Below are positions 49,320 to 60,927 of a stretch of 64,000 bases of DNA, in pieces. The DNA lies in the NCBI RefSeq assembly GCF_000424685.1, contig NZ_AUKJ01000018.1, positions 115,938 to 179,937 on the forward strand. The letters are read 5' to 3'. Under the pieces are notes generated by a model. That model was not told where the DNA came from. It saw nothing but the letters and a program-made list of their open reading frames with translations, and ran no database searches. Each line of letters starts with the position of its first letter. The first letter of the stretch is position 1. Both the position numbers and the translations under genes were made by a program. The stretch comes from Methylococcus capsulatus str. Texas = ATCC 19069. Its GTDB lineage: Bacteria; Pseudomonadota; Gammaproteobacteria; Methylococcales; Methylococcaceae.

Positions 49320-51974
49320 TCAGGCGGCGGTCTGGCGGTCTTCCCGATAGATCCAGCCGCGCCGACGCATCCATTTCTCCAGTTCCACTGCCCAGAACAC
49401 GAGGGTGGACAGGACGAGACAGGCAGCCAGTTCATGCGGTTCCAAGGCCTCCGTCCGGAAGATGGGGTGGAGGGCCGGGATGTAGAGCACTGCCATCTGC
49501 AGCAGGAATGTGAGCAGGACGGCGCCGAGCAGGGGCTTGTTCGAGAAGAAGCCCAGCGCGAAGAACGACACCCGTTCCGATCGGACGGCAAGGACATGCC
49601 CCATCTGCGACAGGGTGAGCACGGTGAACACCATGCTTTGCCAGTGAGCCGAACCGGTATGGTAGGCCCATGCCTGCGACAGCAAAGAAACGCCCCCCAT
49701 CAGCAGCCCGATCCAGAGAATGTGTTGCCACATGCCATGCGCGAAGATGCTTTCCTGAGGCGGACGCGGGGGGCGCTGCATGATGCCGCGTTCTTGGGGC
49801 TCGACCGCAAGGGCCAGGCCCGGCAGGCCGTCGGTGACGAGATTGATCCACAGGATGTGGATGGGGAGCAGTGGAATGGGGAGCATGAGGAACGGCGCGA
49901 GGAACAGTGTCCATATCTCCGCCGAATTGCTCGTCATCGTGTATTTGATGAACTTGCGTATGTTGTCGAAGATGCGCCGCCCTTCCCGCACGGCGGCGAC
50001 GATGGAAGCGAAGTTGTCGTCCAGGAGGATCATGTGTGAGGCTTCCCGCGCCACGTCGGTACCGGTCTTTCCCATGGCCACGCCGATGTTGGCGCATTTC
50101 AGGGCGGGCGCATCGTTCACCCCGTCGCCGGTCATCGCCACGAACTCGCCTTTGTCCTGCAGGGCCCGGACGATCTTGATCTTCTGCTCCGGGGCGACGC
50201 GGGCGTAGACCCGGATTTCCTCCACCCGTTTCTCGAATTCCGCCAGGCTCAGGCGGGCCAGTTCCTCGCCCGTCAGGACCGGGGCGTCCTCGTCGGCGAT
50301 GCCGAGGCGGAGGGCGATGGTGCGTGCGGTCGCGGGATGATCGCCGGTGATCATGACTGGCTTGATTCCCGCCGTCTTGCACAGAGCCACGGCTTCCGCG
50401 GCTTCGGGCCGCGGCGGGTCCATGAGGCCGACGAAGCCGAGGAAGCACAGCCCGGTTTCGACGGTTTCCGGACTCGGCTCCGCCGGCGGCTCCGGCCATT
50501 CCCGGAAAGCGAGGGCCATGACCCGCAGCCCCTCCGCCGCCATGCGTTCGGCAATCTCATGTAGCTCGTCGCTCTGGATGGGGACGGGACCCTGGATTCT
50601 CCATACCGTCCGACAGCGCGGCAACAGCATTTCCGGCGCGCCTTTGGTGTAGGCGACCAGTCCTTCCCCTTCACGGTGCAGCGTCGTCATCAGCTTGCGT
50701 TCGGAATCGAAAGGAATTTCGGCGGTGCGCGGACATGAGGCGGCGAGATCGATGCCGGAATGGCCGGCTGCGGCGGCGGCTTCGTACAGGGCGGTCTCGG
50801 TGGGATCTCCCAGGAGACGCCCCTCCTTGTCGACCCGGACATCGTTGTTCAGGGCCATGGCCCGCAGCATCGGCTCCGGCAGCTCCGGGCCCGGCCGGCC
50901 GTCGGCATAGAACGCCTCGGCCCGCATCCGGTTCTGAGTGAGCGTGCCGGTCTTGTCCGAGCAGATATAGGTGACCGAACCCAGCGTTTCGACCGCCGGG
51001 AGGCGGCGGATCAGCACGTGCTGGCGGATCATCTTGCGCGCGCCCAGCGCCAGGGAGACGGTCGCGACGGCCGGCAGGGCTTCCGGAATGGCGGCGACCG
51101 CGAGGCTGACGGCGGTGAGGAACATCAGTATCGGCTGTTCGCCCCGCAGCAGTCCGACGACGAAGATGATGGCGCAGATCGCCAGCACCAGCAGCGCCAG
51201 CCGCTTCCCGAGTTGGGCGAGGCGGTTCTGCAGGGGCGTGCGGCTTTCCTTCTCCTCGCGCAGGAGCTGGGCGATCTTGCCGAGTTCCGTTTCCATGCCG
51301 GTGGCGATCACGCTGCCCAGGCCCCGGCCGTAGGTGACGACCGTGCCCTTGTAGACCATGTTGCGGCGGTCACCGAGCGCAGCGTCGGGATTGCGTATCG
51401 CTTCGGTGGACTTGCCGACCGGCTGGGACTCGCCGGTGAGGGCGGCCTCTTCCACTCGGAATTGGGCCGTGTCCAGCAGACGGATGTCGGCCGGCACGAT
51501 GTTACCCGCTTCCAGCAGCACCAGGTCGCCGGGAACCAGCTCGTGGGCCGGCAGCTCGTGATGCTGCCCGTCCCGCACCACCCGCGCGAGGGGGGCGGCC
51601 ATGCTCTTCAAGGCCGCAATGGCGCGCTCGGCACGGTATTCCTGGACGAAGCCGATGGCCGCGTTGAGGATGATGATCACCACGATGGTCACGGTATCGG
51701 CGATCTCGCCGACCAGGCCGGAAACGATGCCGGCCAGCATCAGGACGCCGATCATGAAGTCGGCGAACTGACCCAGCAGCATGGCCAGCGGGCCGCGCGG
51801 CCGCTGCTCGATGATGAGGTTGGGGCCCCGTTCGGCGAGCCGTTGTTCGGCCTCCCGTTGCGACAGTCCCTTCTGCGGGTCGACCTTGAGCCAGGCAGTG
51901 ATCTGCCACGGTTCCAGCAGATGCCAGTGCGCCGGCGGGTGAGGTTTCCGGGTCGCGTGGTGCTTACGTTTCAT
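49320..51974 (-). CDS. P-type cation ATPase, PMCA/SERCA (P2) type
   Basis: An 884-residue transporter. The phosphorylation site is D340 in CSDKTGTLTQNRM. The actuator has TGES, the nucleotide domain KGAPEMLL, and the hinge TGDGVNDAPALK. M4 is AAIPEALPAV, and M6 is ILWINLVTDGLPGLALAVEP with the Asn and Asp used by calcium ATPases. This supports Ca2+ (or Mn2+/Na+) export, though ion selectivity is inferred. It is complete. Its 3' end converges on the JAMM gene with a 4-base gap. Confidence 0.93.
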   Translation of the reverse strand: MKRKHHATRKPHPPAHWHLLEPWQITAWLKVDPQKGLSQREAEQRLAERGPNLIIEQRPRGPLAMLLGQFADFMIGVLMLAGIVSGLVGEIADTVTIVVIIILNAAIGFVQEYRAERAIAALKSMAAPLARVVRDGQHHELPAHELVPGDLVLLEAGNIVPADIRLLDTAQFRVEEAALTGESQPVGKSTEAIRNPDAALGDRRNMVYKGTVVTYGRGLGSVIATGMETELGKIAQLLREEKESRTPLQNRLAQLGKRLALLVLAICAIIFVVGLLRGEQPILMFLTAVSLAVAAIPEALPAVATVSLALGARKMIRQHVLIRRLPAVETLGSVTYICSDKTGTLTQNRMRAEAFYADGRPGPELPEPMLRAMALNNDVRVDKEGRLLGDPTETALYEAAAAAGHSGIDLAASCPRTAEIPFDSERKLMTTLHREGEGLVAYTKGAPEMLLPRCRTVWRIQGPVPIQSDELHEIAERMAAEGLRVMALAFREWPEPPAEPSPETVETGLCFLGFVGLMDPPRPEAAEAVALCKTAGIKPVMITGDHPATARTIALRLGIADEDAPVLTGEELARLSLAEFEKRVEEIRVYARVAPEQKIKIVRALQDKGEFVAMTGDGVNDAPALKCANIGVAMGKTGTDVAREASHMILLDDNFASIVAAVREGRRIFDNIRKFIKYTMTSNSAEIWTLFLAPFLMLPIPLLPIHILWINLVTDGLPGLALAVEPQERGIMQRPPRPPQESIFAHGMWQHILWIGLLMGGVSLLSQAWAYHTGSAHWQSMVFTVLTLSQMGHVLAVRSERVSFFALGFFSNKPLLGAVLLTFLLQMAVLYIPALHPIFRTEALEPHELAACLVLSTLVFWAVELEKWMRRRGWIYREDRQTAA

Positions 51975-52033
51975 GGGAAGGCCCTCGGTGTTTCATCCTT
52001 AAGCAGCAGGGACTGGACGATTCACCTAGGGTA

Positions 52034-52073
52034 GCCGGCCCGCCGCCCCGGCGGAAGGGCTGGCAGGGCCGGC
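52034..52073. repeat. Nested inverted repeat between gatB and the P-ATPase
   Basis: GCCGGCCC (52034-52041) pairs with GGGCCGGC (52066-52073), and within it CCGC (52043-52046) pairs with GCGG (52051-52054). This makes a branched stem structure, followed by no U-run in either direction. Located 55 bases past the gatB stop; it could slow or end the gat transcript. Confidence 0.4.
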
Positions 52074-52128
52074 TCTCGCCTTTCGGAGAGACCCGAGACC
52101 TCACCGAAAGACGCTTTCTCTTTTCGGA

Positions 52129-53559
52129 TTACTGCAGCTTCTTCTTGAGCAGTTCGTTGAGCTGGGCGGGATTGGCCTTGCCCTGGGTGGCCTTCATGGC
52201 CTGGCCGACGAAGAAGCCGAACAGTTTGTCCTTGCCCGCGCGGTACTGGGCCAATTGCTCCGGGTTGGCGGCGATGATCTGGTCGATGATCGACTCGATG
52301 GCGCCGGTGTCGGTGATCTGCTTGAGGCCCTGTCTCTCGATGATGTCGTCGGCGCTGCCGCCTTCGTTCCACATGGTTTCCAGCACCTGCTTGGCGATCT
52401 TGCCGGAAATCGTAGCGTCGGCGATGCGGCGGACCAGGCTGGCCAGTCCGGCGGCATCGATCTTCGATGCGGTGATCTCCAGGCCGTCCTTGTTGAGGAG
52501 GCCGGACAGTTCCACCATCACCCAGTTGGCGCACAGCTTGGGGTCGCCGGCGGCCTCGCGGACCACGGTTTCGTAGAAATCGGCCATTTCCCGGCTGGCG
52601 GTCAGCACTTCCGCATCGTAATCGCTGAGGCCGTACTGTGCCTTGAACCGGTCGCGCTTGGCGTCCGGCAGCTCCGGCAGCGTGGCCTTGACCTCCTCGA
52701 TGAAGCCGCTGCTGATTTCCAGCGGCAAGAGATCCGGGTCGGGGAAGTAGCGGTAGTCGTTGGCCTCCTCCTTGCTGCGCATGGAACGGGTCTCGTCCTT
52801 GACCGAGTCGTACAGCCGGGTTTCCTGGATCACCTCGCCGCCGCCTTCCAGGATCTCGATCTGGCGTGCGATCTCGTGGTTGATCGCCTTTTCCACGAAG
52901 CGGAAGGAGTTGAGGTTCTTGATCTCGGCGCGGGTGCCGAACTTCGTCTGGCCCTTGGGCCGGACCGATACGTTGGCGTCGCAGCGGAACGAACCTTCCT
53001 GCATGTTGCCGTCGCAGATTTCCAGGTAGCGCACCAGGGCGTGCAGTTTCTTCATGTAGGCCACGGCTTCCTTGGCCGAGCGCAGATCCGGTTCAGACAC
53101 GATTTCCAGCAGCGGCGTGCCGGCCCGGTTCAGGTCGATGCCTGTGTAGCCGTGGAAGTCCTCGTGCAGCGACTTGCCGGCGTCTTCCTCCAGATGAGCG
53201 CGGGTGATGCCGATGGTCAGCGCTTTCCCGTCGACGTTGATGCTGAGCTTACCGCGCGCGACCACCGGCAGATCATACTGGCTGATCTGGTAGCCCTTGG
53301 GCAGATCGGGATAGAAGTAATTCTTGCGGGCGAACACCGACACCGGCGCGATCTCGGCGCCGATGGCCAGGCCGAACTTGACCGCCATGCGCACGGCCTC
53401 GCGGTTGAGCACCGGCAGCACGCCGGGCAGGCCCAGGTCGATGGCGCAGGCCTGGGTGTTGGGTTCGGCGCCGTAGGCGGTGGGGGCGCCGGAGAAAATT
53501 TTCGAGCGGGTGGCGAGCTGGGCGTGGATTTCCAGCCCGATGACGGTTTCCCATTCCAT
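52129..53559 (-). CDS. gatB: Asp/Glu-tRNA amidotransferase subunit B
   Basis: A 476-residue GatB. N-terminal cradle motifs are [24 protein letters not shown] and [16 protein letters not shown], with the GatB zinc/Mg site region and [17 protein letters not shown]. The C-terminal YqeY-like tail is intact ([21 protein letters not shown]). It forms the tRNA-binding subunit of GatCAB, which converts Glu-tRNA(Gln) and Asp-tRNA(Asn) to the amidated forms. It is the last gene of gatC-gatA-gatB, 26 bases after gatA. It implies indirect aminoacylation for Gln or Asn. Confidence 0.97.
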
Positions 53560-53585
53560 GTTCGGTTACACCTTGAAGCTGTGGG

Positions 53586-55043
53586 TCAATCGGCGATGCC
53601 GGCCGGGGTGCGGGTATGCCAGTCGGTGGCCTGCTGATAGCGGTGGGCGACGTTCAGCAGCCGGTCCTCACTGAAATAGCCGCCGATGATCTGCATGCCG
53701 ACGGGCAGGCCGTTGGAGAAGCCCACCGGGATCGACATGCCGGGCAGGCCAGCCAGGTTCACGGCGATGGTGTAGATGTCCGACAGATACATGGCGATCG
53801 GGTCTGCGCTCTTGGCGCCGAACTCGAAGGCGACCGAGGGCGCGGTCGGGCCCATGATGACGTCGACCTCCTCGAAGGCGCGGCGGAAGTCCTCGCTGAT
53901 GAGGCGGCGGATCTTCTGGGCCTTGAGGTAGTAGGCATCGTAATAGCCGGCCGACAGCGCATAGGTGCCGATCAGGATGCGGCGTTTGACCTCGGCTCCG
54001 AAGCCCTCGCCCCGCGAGCGAGTATAGAGATCGGCCAGGTCGGTGGGGTTTTCGCAGCGGTGGCCGAAGCGCACGCCGTCGAACCGGGCCAGGTTGGACG
54101 AGCATTCCGCCGGAGCGACCACGTAATAGGCCGGGACCGACAGATGCATGTTCGGCAGCGAGATTTCCCTGACGATGGCGCCGAGCCTTCTGTACTCGTC
54201 CACGGCCGCGTGGATCAGGCCGGCGATGGCGGGATCGAGCCCTTCGCCGAAAAATTCCTTGGGCAGCCCTATGCGCAAGCCGTCCAGATCGTTGCCGAGG
54301 GCGGCGCGGTAGTCCGGCACCGGCCGGTCGACGCAGGTCGAGTCGCGCTCGTCGAAACCGGCCATGGTCTGCAGCATGATGGCGCAATCCTCGGCAGTGC
54401 GCGCCATCGGGCCGGCCTGATCCAGGCTGGACGCGAAGGCGATCATGCCCCAGCGCGAGACCCGGCCGTAGGTCGGCTTGAGGCCGGTGATGCCGCAGAA
54501 GGCCGCGGGCTGCCGGATCGAGCCGCCGGTGTCGGTGCCGGTCGCGCCTGGTACCAGCCGCGCCGCGACCGCTGCGGCCGAGCCGCCGGAGGAGCCCCCG
54601 GGTACCGTGGCGGTGTTCCAGGGATTCTTCACCGGCCCGTAGTAGCTGGTCTCGTTGGACGAGCCCATGGCGAATTCGTCCATGTTCAGCTTGCCGAGCA
54701 TGACCGCGCCGGCAGCGTTGAAGCGCTCGACCACGCAGGCGTCGTAGGGCGAGACGAAACTGTCCAGCATCCTGGAGCCGCAGCTGGTGCGCACGCCTTT
54801 CGTGCAGAAGATGTCCTTCTGGGCGATGGGGATGCCCGTCAGGGGGCCGGCTTCGCCTTTGGCGAGGCGCTCATCGGCGGCGCGGGCCTGGGCCAGGGCG
54901 ATTTCGGGGGTGGTCGTGATGAAGCTGTTGAGGGCGGGGTCGAGCCGCTCGATGCGCGCGAGGTGGGCTTGCGTCAGCTCGACGCTGCTGAATTCTCTCC
55001 GTTCGAGACCGGCGGCCAGTTCGGCGAGGGTCTTGCGATGCAT
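53586..55043 (-). CDS. gatA: Asp/Glu-tRNA amidotransferase subunit A
   Basis: A 485-residue amidase-signature protein that produces ammonia from glutamine for the amidation. Catalytic Ser-cis-Ser-Lys are S175, S151 and K76 in [22 protein letters not shown] and IPIAQKDIF. The ORF is open upstream to 55349, but ATG 55043 gives the canonical [21 protein letters not shown]-terminus. It lies between gatC (53 bases) and gatB (26 bases) on the minus strand. Confidence 0.97.
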   Translation of the reverse strand: MHRKTLAELAAGLERREFSSVELTQAHLARIERLDPALNSFITTTPEIALAQARAADERLAKGEAGPLTGIPIAQKDIFCTKGVRTSCGSRMLDSFVSPYDACVVERFNAAGAVMLGKLNMDEFAMGSSNETSYYGPVKNPWNTATVPGGSSGGSAAAVAARLVPGATGTDTGGSIRQPAAFCGITGLKPTYGRVSRWGMIAFASSLDQAGPMARTAEDCAIMLQTMAGFDERDSTCVDRPVPDYRAALGNDLDGLRIGLPKEFFGEGLDPAIAGLIHAAVDEYRRLGAIVREISLPNMHLSVPAYYVVAPAECSSNLARFDGVRFGHRCENPTDLADLYTRSRGEGFGAEVKRRILIGTYALSAGYYDAYYLKAQKIRRLISEDFRRAFEEVDVIMGPTAPSVAFEFGAKSADPIAMYLSDIYTIAVNLAGLPGMSIPVGFSNGLPVGMQIIGGYFSEDRLLNVAHRYQQATDWHTRTPAGIAD

Positions 55044-55096
55044 GCGGTGGGGCTCCGAAATGTGCGAATTTTGAAAAAAAGGGCGGCGGAACCGGT

Positions 55097-55384
55097 TTAT
55101 TCGATGACCTTGGGCACCAGATAGAGTCCGGCTTCGACGAGGGGGGCATGGGCCTGGAACAGAGCGCGCTGGTCGGTCTCGGTGACGTCGTCGGGACGCA
55201 GGCGCTGGGCCTCGTCCAGGGGGTGCGCCATCGGCGCGACCCGGCCGGTGTCGACGCTGCCGAGTTGTTCGACGAAGCCGAGAATCTGCGACAGGTCGTG
55301 GGCATAGGCCTCGACCTTGTCGTCGTCGATGGCGAGGCGTGCCAGCCATGCGATTTTGTTGACTTCCGCGGCGCTGAGCGACAT
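55097..55384 (-). CDS. gatC: Asp/Glu-tRNA amidotransferase subunit C
   Basis: A 95-residue GatC that stabilises the GatA-GatB interface. [24 protein letters not shown] and [24 protein letters not shown] are the family blocks. The frame extends 15 codons upstream, but ATG 55384 is the family start. It heads gatCAB and diverges from mreB across 104 bases. Confidence 0.95.
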   Translation of the reverse strand: MSLSAAEVNKIAWLARLAIDDDKVEAYAHDLSQILGFVEQLGSVDTGRVAPMAHPLDEAQRLRPDDVTETDQRALFQAHAPLVEAGLYLVPKVIE

Positions 55385-55386
55385 GA

Positions 55387-56532
<1,146 letters not shown>

Positions 56533-56550
56533 TTCCGTTCCCCATCAGCG

Positions 56551-57453
56551 TTGATACGAGAGGGGCGCGCCATCAAGCTCGCATTCACCAAGAAGCCGGC
56601 CCAGAATTTCCGGCTGCTGGTTTTCGCCGTCGTCTCGCTGGTCCTGCTCGCGGCCGACCGGCGGGGAGCGATCGGCGCGCTCCGGGGCGGGCTGGATGCC
56701 GCGGTCTATCCTCTGCAGCAGTTCGTCAGTGCGCCTGTGCGCTTCGCCGAGTGGCTCCGGGAAAACGTGTCCGGCTATGCCAGCCTCCTGGAAGAAAATC
56801 AAAGGCTCAAGGAGGAGAGCCTGCGTCTGGAAGCCAGGCTGGCTAAATTCTCCGCGCTGGAGCAGGAAAACATCCGTCTGCGGGCGCTGCTGGGCGCCTC
56901 GATCAAGATCGGCGAGCATTTCCTGATTGCCGAACTGCTGTCCATCAATCTGGTGCCCTACGAGCACCTGGTGCTGGCCAACAAGGGTTCGAACATCGGT
57001 GTCCACGTCGGCCAGCCGGTGTTCGATGCCCGCGGCGTGGTCGGGCAGGTGCTGCGCGTTTCGCCGGTCAGTGCCGAAGTGATGCTGATCACCGATCCGA
57101 ATCATGCCATTCCGGTCCAGGTCGAGCGGAACGGGCTGCGGACGATCGCGGTGGGCACCGGCCGGATCGACCGGCTGATCCTGCCCTACCTCAGCGGCAG
57201 CGCCGACATCCGGGAGGGCGACCGGTTGGTGACCTCCGGCATGGGCGGCGTGTTTCCCGCCGGCTATCCGGTGGCGACGGTGGTGGACATTTCCAGCACC
57301 GGCAGTTCGCTCGCCAAGGTCTCGGCGGAGCCGGTCGCCCCCCTGGACCGTATCCGCGAGGTTCTGCTGGTCTGGACCCGCAGCGATGTCCAGACTCGGG
57401 ACGAGACGGGGGAAAGCCCGTCCGGCGCAGCGGCTCCGCATGTGGCGCACTAG
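56551..57453 (+). CDS. mreC: Rod-shape-determining protein MreC
   Basis: A 300-residue MreC with an N-terminal membrane span (LLVFAVVSLVLLAA, about residues 22-35). A periplasmic coiled coil (about 75-105, LLEENQRLKEESLRLEARLAKF) and the beta-domain follow. It bridges MreB to PBP2 and other elongasome enzymes. TTG 56551 is the first usable start codon, but a GAGAGGGG stretch is placed for an ATC at 56572 that would give the family-like IKLAFTKK N-terminus; a non-standard start is possible. The end overlaps mreD by 14 bases. Confidence 0.92.
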   Translation: MIREGRAIKLAFTKKPAQNFRLLVFAVVSLVLLAADRRGAIGALRGGLDAAVYPLQQFVSAPVRFAEWLRENVSGYASLLEENQRLKEESLRLEARLAKFSALEQENIRLRALLGASIKIGEHFLIAELLSINLVPYEHLVLANKGSNIGVHVGQPVFDARGVVGQVLRVSPVSAEVMLITDPNHAIPVQVERNGLRTIAVGTGRIDRLILPYLSGSADIREGDRLVTSGMGGVFPAGYPVATVVDISSTGSSLAKVSAEPVAPLDRIREVLLVWTRSDVQTRDETGESPSGAAAPHVAH

Positions 57454-57931
57454 GCGAACACCCTCCCGTATCCTGATTTTCGCGAGCCTGGCCGCTGCGA
57501 TGGCGATGCGGATCGTCCCTTTGCCGCAAGATTGGGCGCTGTGGAACCCGGACTGGATTCTGCTGGTGCTGATCTATTGGGCCGTGATGGTTCCCGACCG
57601 CGTCGGCGTCGGTACGGCCTGGCTGACCGGCCTCCTGGCGGATGCGCTGACGGGCCGGTTGCTGGGGCAAGATGCGCTGGCATACAGTGTGGTCATCTAT
57701 GTCGGCGTGCGATTTCACCGGCGATTTCGGGTCTATTCGATGGTGCAGCAGGTTTTGGCCGTCGTGCTGCTGCTCGGCTTGGGGCTCCTGCTCACCCTGT
57801 GGACACGCCATATCCGGGGACTGGCCAGTGCGCCGGAAGGCTACTGGTTCGCGGCGTTGTCCGGCGGGCTGGTCTGGCCCTGGGTCCGCGTCGCGCTCGA
57901 CGGCCTGGGGCGCCGTCACGGCGCGGCGTAG
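57440..57931 (+). CDS. mreD: Rod-shape-determining protein MreD
   Basis: A 163-residue integral membrane protein with about five hydrophobic spans. WNPDWILLVLIYWAVMVPDRVGVGTAWLTGLLADALTGRLLGQDALAYSV is typical MreD. ATG 57440 overlaps mreC; the longer frame reading from 57386 is a shadow. It forms a membrane complex with MreC and PBP2. It is followed by mrdA after 30 bases. Confidence 0.92.
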   Translation: MWRTRRTPSRILIFASLAAAMAMRIVPLPQDWALWNPDWILLVLIYWAVMVPDRVGVGTAWLTGLLADALTGRLLGQDALAYSVVIYVGVRFHRRFRVYSMVQQVLAVVLLLGLGLLLTLWTRHIRGLASAPEGYWFAALSGGLVWPWVRVALDGLGRRHGAA

Positions 57932-57961
57932 CCTCATGCCTGCGCCGGCCCTGCCGCAGCC

Positions 57962-59797
57962 ATGAATATCCGAGCCGCCCGCAGATTCCCGAACGACGTT
58001 CGGGTATTCCAGTCCCGCATCGCCTTCAGCGTGGTCCTGCTGCTGCTGGCGGTGGCGGCGCTGGTCGCGCGTCTGGTTTATCTGCAGATCGTCGGTCACG
58101 AGCACTACGCGACCCTGTCACAGGACAACCGCGTCAAGATCGCACCGTTGCCGCCGACACGGGGCGTCATCTTCGACCGCAATGGCGAGGTACTGGCCGA
58201 CAACGTCCCTTCGTACAGTCTGGAACTGGTGCCGGAACGCATCGACGACCTGGACGCAACGCTGGCGGAACTCCAGACCCTGCTCGGGCTGAGCGACGAG
58301 GACGTGCGCCGGTTCCGCAAGCTTCGATCCCAGCACAAGAGCTTCGAGAGCATCCCTCTCAAGATGCGGCTGGATGAAGAACAGATCGCGCGTTTCGCGG
58401 TCAAGCAGCCGTTCTTTCCCGGCGTCCAGATTGCCGTGCGCATGATCCGGACCTATCCTTACGCCGAACTCACGGCGCATGCGGTAGGCTACGTCAGCCG
58501 CATCAGCGAGGCGGATCTGAAGACGCTCGATCCTTCGCTCTACAGCGGCACCTACCACATCGGCAAGAGTGGGATCGAAAAGACCTACGAGACGTTGCTC
58601 CACGGCCGGACCGGCCACCAGGAGCTGGAAACCAATGTGCAGGGCCGCTCGATCGGCGTTCTCAACACGGTACCGCCCATCCCGGGGGCCGATCTGCGCC
58701 TGTCGTTGGACATCACCCTGCAGCGCGCGGCGGTCGACGCCCTGGGTGACTACAACGGTGCGGTGGTGGCGATGGAGCCCGCGACGGGTCGGGTGCTGGC
58801 CTTCGTCAGCAAGCCGAGCTTCGATCCCAATCCCTTCGTGTACGGCATTCCCAAGGCGGATTACGACCGGCTGCAGGCCTCGCCGGACCGTCCTCTGTAC
58901 AACCGTGCCCTGCGCGGCGTCTATCCGCCGGGGTCGACGGTGAAGCCGTTCGAAGGGCTGGCGGGACTCGAAGTCGGGGACCTCGCCGCCGACCGCAAGG
59001 TGTCCTGCCCCGGCTATTTCCAGTTGCCCAATTCCTCCCACCAGTACCGCGACTGGCGCAAAGGCGGCCACGGCGCCGTCGATTTGAAATCGGCGATCAC
59101 CCAGTCCTGCGACGTGTATTTCTACAAGTTGGCCCTCAGTCTGGGCATCGACAAGCTGAGCGAATTCATGGGGCGGTTCGGCTTCGGCACGCGCACCGGG
59201 ATCGACATTCCGGGTGAGTTGCCGGGCGTCTATCCCTCCAAGGAATGGAAGAAGAAGCGCAGCAAATACCCCTGGTTTCCTGGAGAGACGGTCATCACCG
59301 GCATCGGCCAGGGCTACGTGGGGGTGACGCCGGTGCAACTGGCGCGGGCCACCGCCATTCTGGCCAACCGGGGTCGCGTGGTCACGCCGCGGTTGCTCGA
59401 TGGGGTGCAGGGAGGGGCCGGCGCGGCGCCGGAAGAACGCCGCCGGGAGGAACTGGCCATCGCGCCGGAGCATTGGGACACGGTGATCCAGGCGATGATC
59501 GACGTCGTGCACAGCCCCCGCGGGACCGCGAAGAGCATCGCCGGCGGCCTTGCCTACCATATTGCCGGCAAGACCGGGACGGCCCAGGTCTTCTCGGTGG
59601 CGCAGGGACAGAAATACCGGGAGTCGGAGGTGAGCAAGGAGATGCGGGACCATGCGTTGTTCATCGCCTTCGCCCCGGCGGAGCAACCCCGCATCGCCGT
59701 GGCCGTGATCGCCGAGCACGGGGGGCACGGCGGCTCGGTCGCCGCGCCGGTCGCCCGGGCGGTGATGGAGCGCTATCTGAGCGGGAGTGCCCCATGA
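57962..59797 (+). CDS. mrdA: Peptidoglycan DD-transpeptidase PBP2
   Basis: A 611-residue class B penicillin-binding protein for sidewall elongation. A single N-terminal span (IAFSVVLLLLAVAALVARLVYL) precedes the dimerisation domain. The transpeptidase domain has S325 in PPGSTVKPF as the acyl-enzyme serine, with SxN-type Ser-Xaa-Asp near SCDVYFY and K537TGT as the third box. The long signature AVVAMEPATGRVLAFVSKPSFDPN is typical of PBP2. It overlaps rodA by 4 bases (ATGA), as in many bacteria. Confidence 0.96.
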   Translation: MNIRAARRFPNDVRVFQSRIAFSVVLLLLAVAALVARLVYLQIVGHEHYATLSQDNRVKIAPLPPTRGVIFDRNGEVLADNVPSYSLELVPERIDDLDATLAELQTLLGLSDEDVRRFRKLRSQHKSFESIPLKMRLDEEQIARFAVKQPFFPGVQIAVRMIRTYPYAELTAHAVGYVSRISEADLKTLDPSLYSGTYHIGKSGIEKTYETLLHGRTGHQELETNVQGRSIGVLNTVPPIPGADLRLSLDITLQRAAVDALGDYNGAVVAMEPATGRVLAFVSKPSFDPNPFVYGIPKADYDRLQASPDRPLYNRALRGVYPPGSTVKPFEGLAGLEVGDLAADRKVSCPGYFQLPNSSHQYRDWRKGGHGAVDLKSAITQSCDVYFYKLALSLGIDKLSEFMGRFGFGTRTGIDIPGELPGVYPSKEWKKKRSKYPWFPGETVITGIGQGYVGVTPVQLARATAILANRGRVVTPRLLDGVQGGAGAAPEERRREELAIAPEHWDTVIQAMIDVVHSPRGTAKSIAGGLAYHIAGKTGTAQVFSVAQGQKYRESEVSKEMRDHALFIAFAPAEQPRIAVAVIAEHGGHGGSVAAPVARAVMERYLSGSAP

Positions 59798-60927
59798 GAT
59801 ACGATCCCGGGCTGGCCGGTTTCTCTGCCGGGGAAACCCGCTTCGAACGCATCATGAAGCGGATCCACATCGATATCCCGCTGTTCGCCGGCCTGGTGAC
59901 CCTGTCCGGTGTGGCCCTGGTGATCCTGTATTCGGCGTCGGCCCAGAGCTTCGACGTGCTGTTGCGGCAGGGAATCCGTCTGCTGCTGGCCATGGCGGTG
60001 ATGCTGGCCATCGCTCAGATCCATCCGCGCCATTTCCGTTTTTACAGCCCGCTGCTTTGGGGCGTGGGGGTGTTGTTGCTGGCCGCGGTGCTGGTCATGG
60101 GAGAGATCGGGAAAGGGGCACAGCGCTGGCTCGACCTCGGCGTGGTGCGGTTCCAGCCGTCGGAAATCCTCAAGCTGGCGGTGCCGATGACGGTCGCTTG
60201 GTATCTGTCCGAATGTCCGGTTCCGCCGGCCTTCCGGCATGTCGCCGTGGCCGGCGTGTTCATCGCGATACCGGTGGGGCTGATCGCCAAACAGCCCGAC
60301 CTGGGGACGGCGATCCTGGTCGGCGCCGCCGGAGCGGTGGCGGTATTCCTCGCCGGCATCCGCTGGCTCTACCTGCTGGTGCTCGGCGGCGCCGGGGCAG
60401 GGCTGCTGCCTGTGGTCTGGCATTTTCTGCACGATTACCAGCGGGACCGGGTATTGATGTTCCTGAATCCCGAGGCGGATGCTCTGGGCCGCGGCTATCA
60501 CATCATCCAGTCCAAGATCGCCATCGGCTCCGGTGGGTTCTATGGCAAGGGCTGGCTGCAGGGCTCCCAGGCCCAGCTGGAGTTTCTGCCGGAGAAGTCG
60601 ACCGACTTCATCTTCGCCGTGGTGGCCGAGGAGTTCGGGCTTCTTGGTTGTCTGGGGTTGCTGGCGATCTACCTGTTCATCATCGGCCGCTGCATCCACA
60701 TTTCGCTCCAGGCGCAGGATGCCTACACTCGCCTGCTGAGTGGCGCCCTGACCCTGACGTTTTTCGTATACGTTTTCGTCAACACCGGCATGGTCGTCGG
60801 TATCCTGCCGGTGGTGGGCGTGCCACTGCCGCTGGTGAGCTACGGCGGGACCTCCATGGTGACGCTGCTCGCCGGCTTCGGCATCCTCATGTCCGTGCAA
60901 ACGCATCGCAAGCTGTTGCCGGGGTGA
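59794..60927 (+). CDS. rodA: Peptidoglycan glycosyltransferase RodA
   Basis: A 377-residue SEDS-family polymerase with about ten membrane spans. The large periplasmic loop includes ALGRGYHIIQSKIAIGSGGFYGKGWLQGSQAQLEFLPEKSTDFIFAVVAEEFG, which contains the catalytic Asp region, and GVPLPLVSYGGTSMVT near the C-terminus is family-typical. It polymerises lipid II and works with PBP2. ATG 59794 overlaps the mrdA stop. It is the last of the five-gene elongasome operon. Confidence 0.96.
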   Translation: MRYDPGLAGFSAGETRFERIMKRIHIDIPLFAGLVTLSGVALVILYSASAQSFDVLLRQGIRLLLAMAVMLAIAQIHPRHFRFYSPLLWGVGVLLLAAVLVMGEIGKGAQRWLDLGVVRFQPSEILKLAVPMTVAWYLSECPVPPAFRHVAVAGVFIAIPVGLIAKQPDLGTAILVGAAGAVAVFLAGIRWLYLLVLGGAGAGLLPVVWHFLHDYQRDRVLMFLNPEADALGRGYHIIQSKIAIGSGGFYGKGWLQGSQAQLEFLPEKSTDFIFAVVAEEFGLLGCLGLLAIYLFIIGRCIHISLQAQDAYTRLLSGALTLTFFVYVFVNTGMVVGILPVVGVPLPLVSYGGTSMVTLLAGFGILMSVQTHRKLLPG

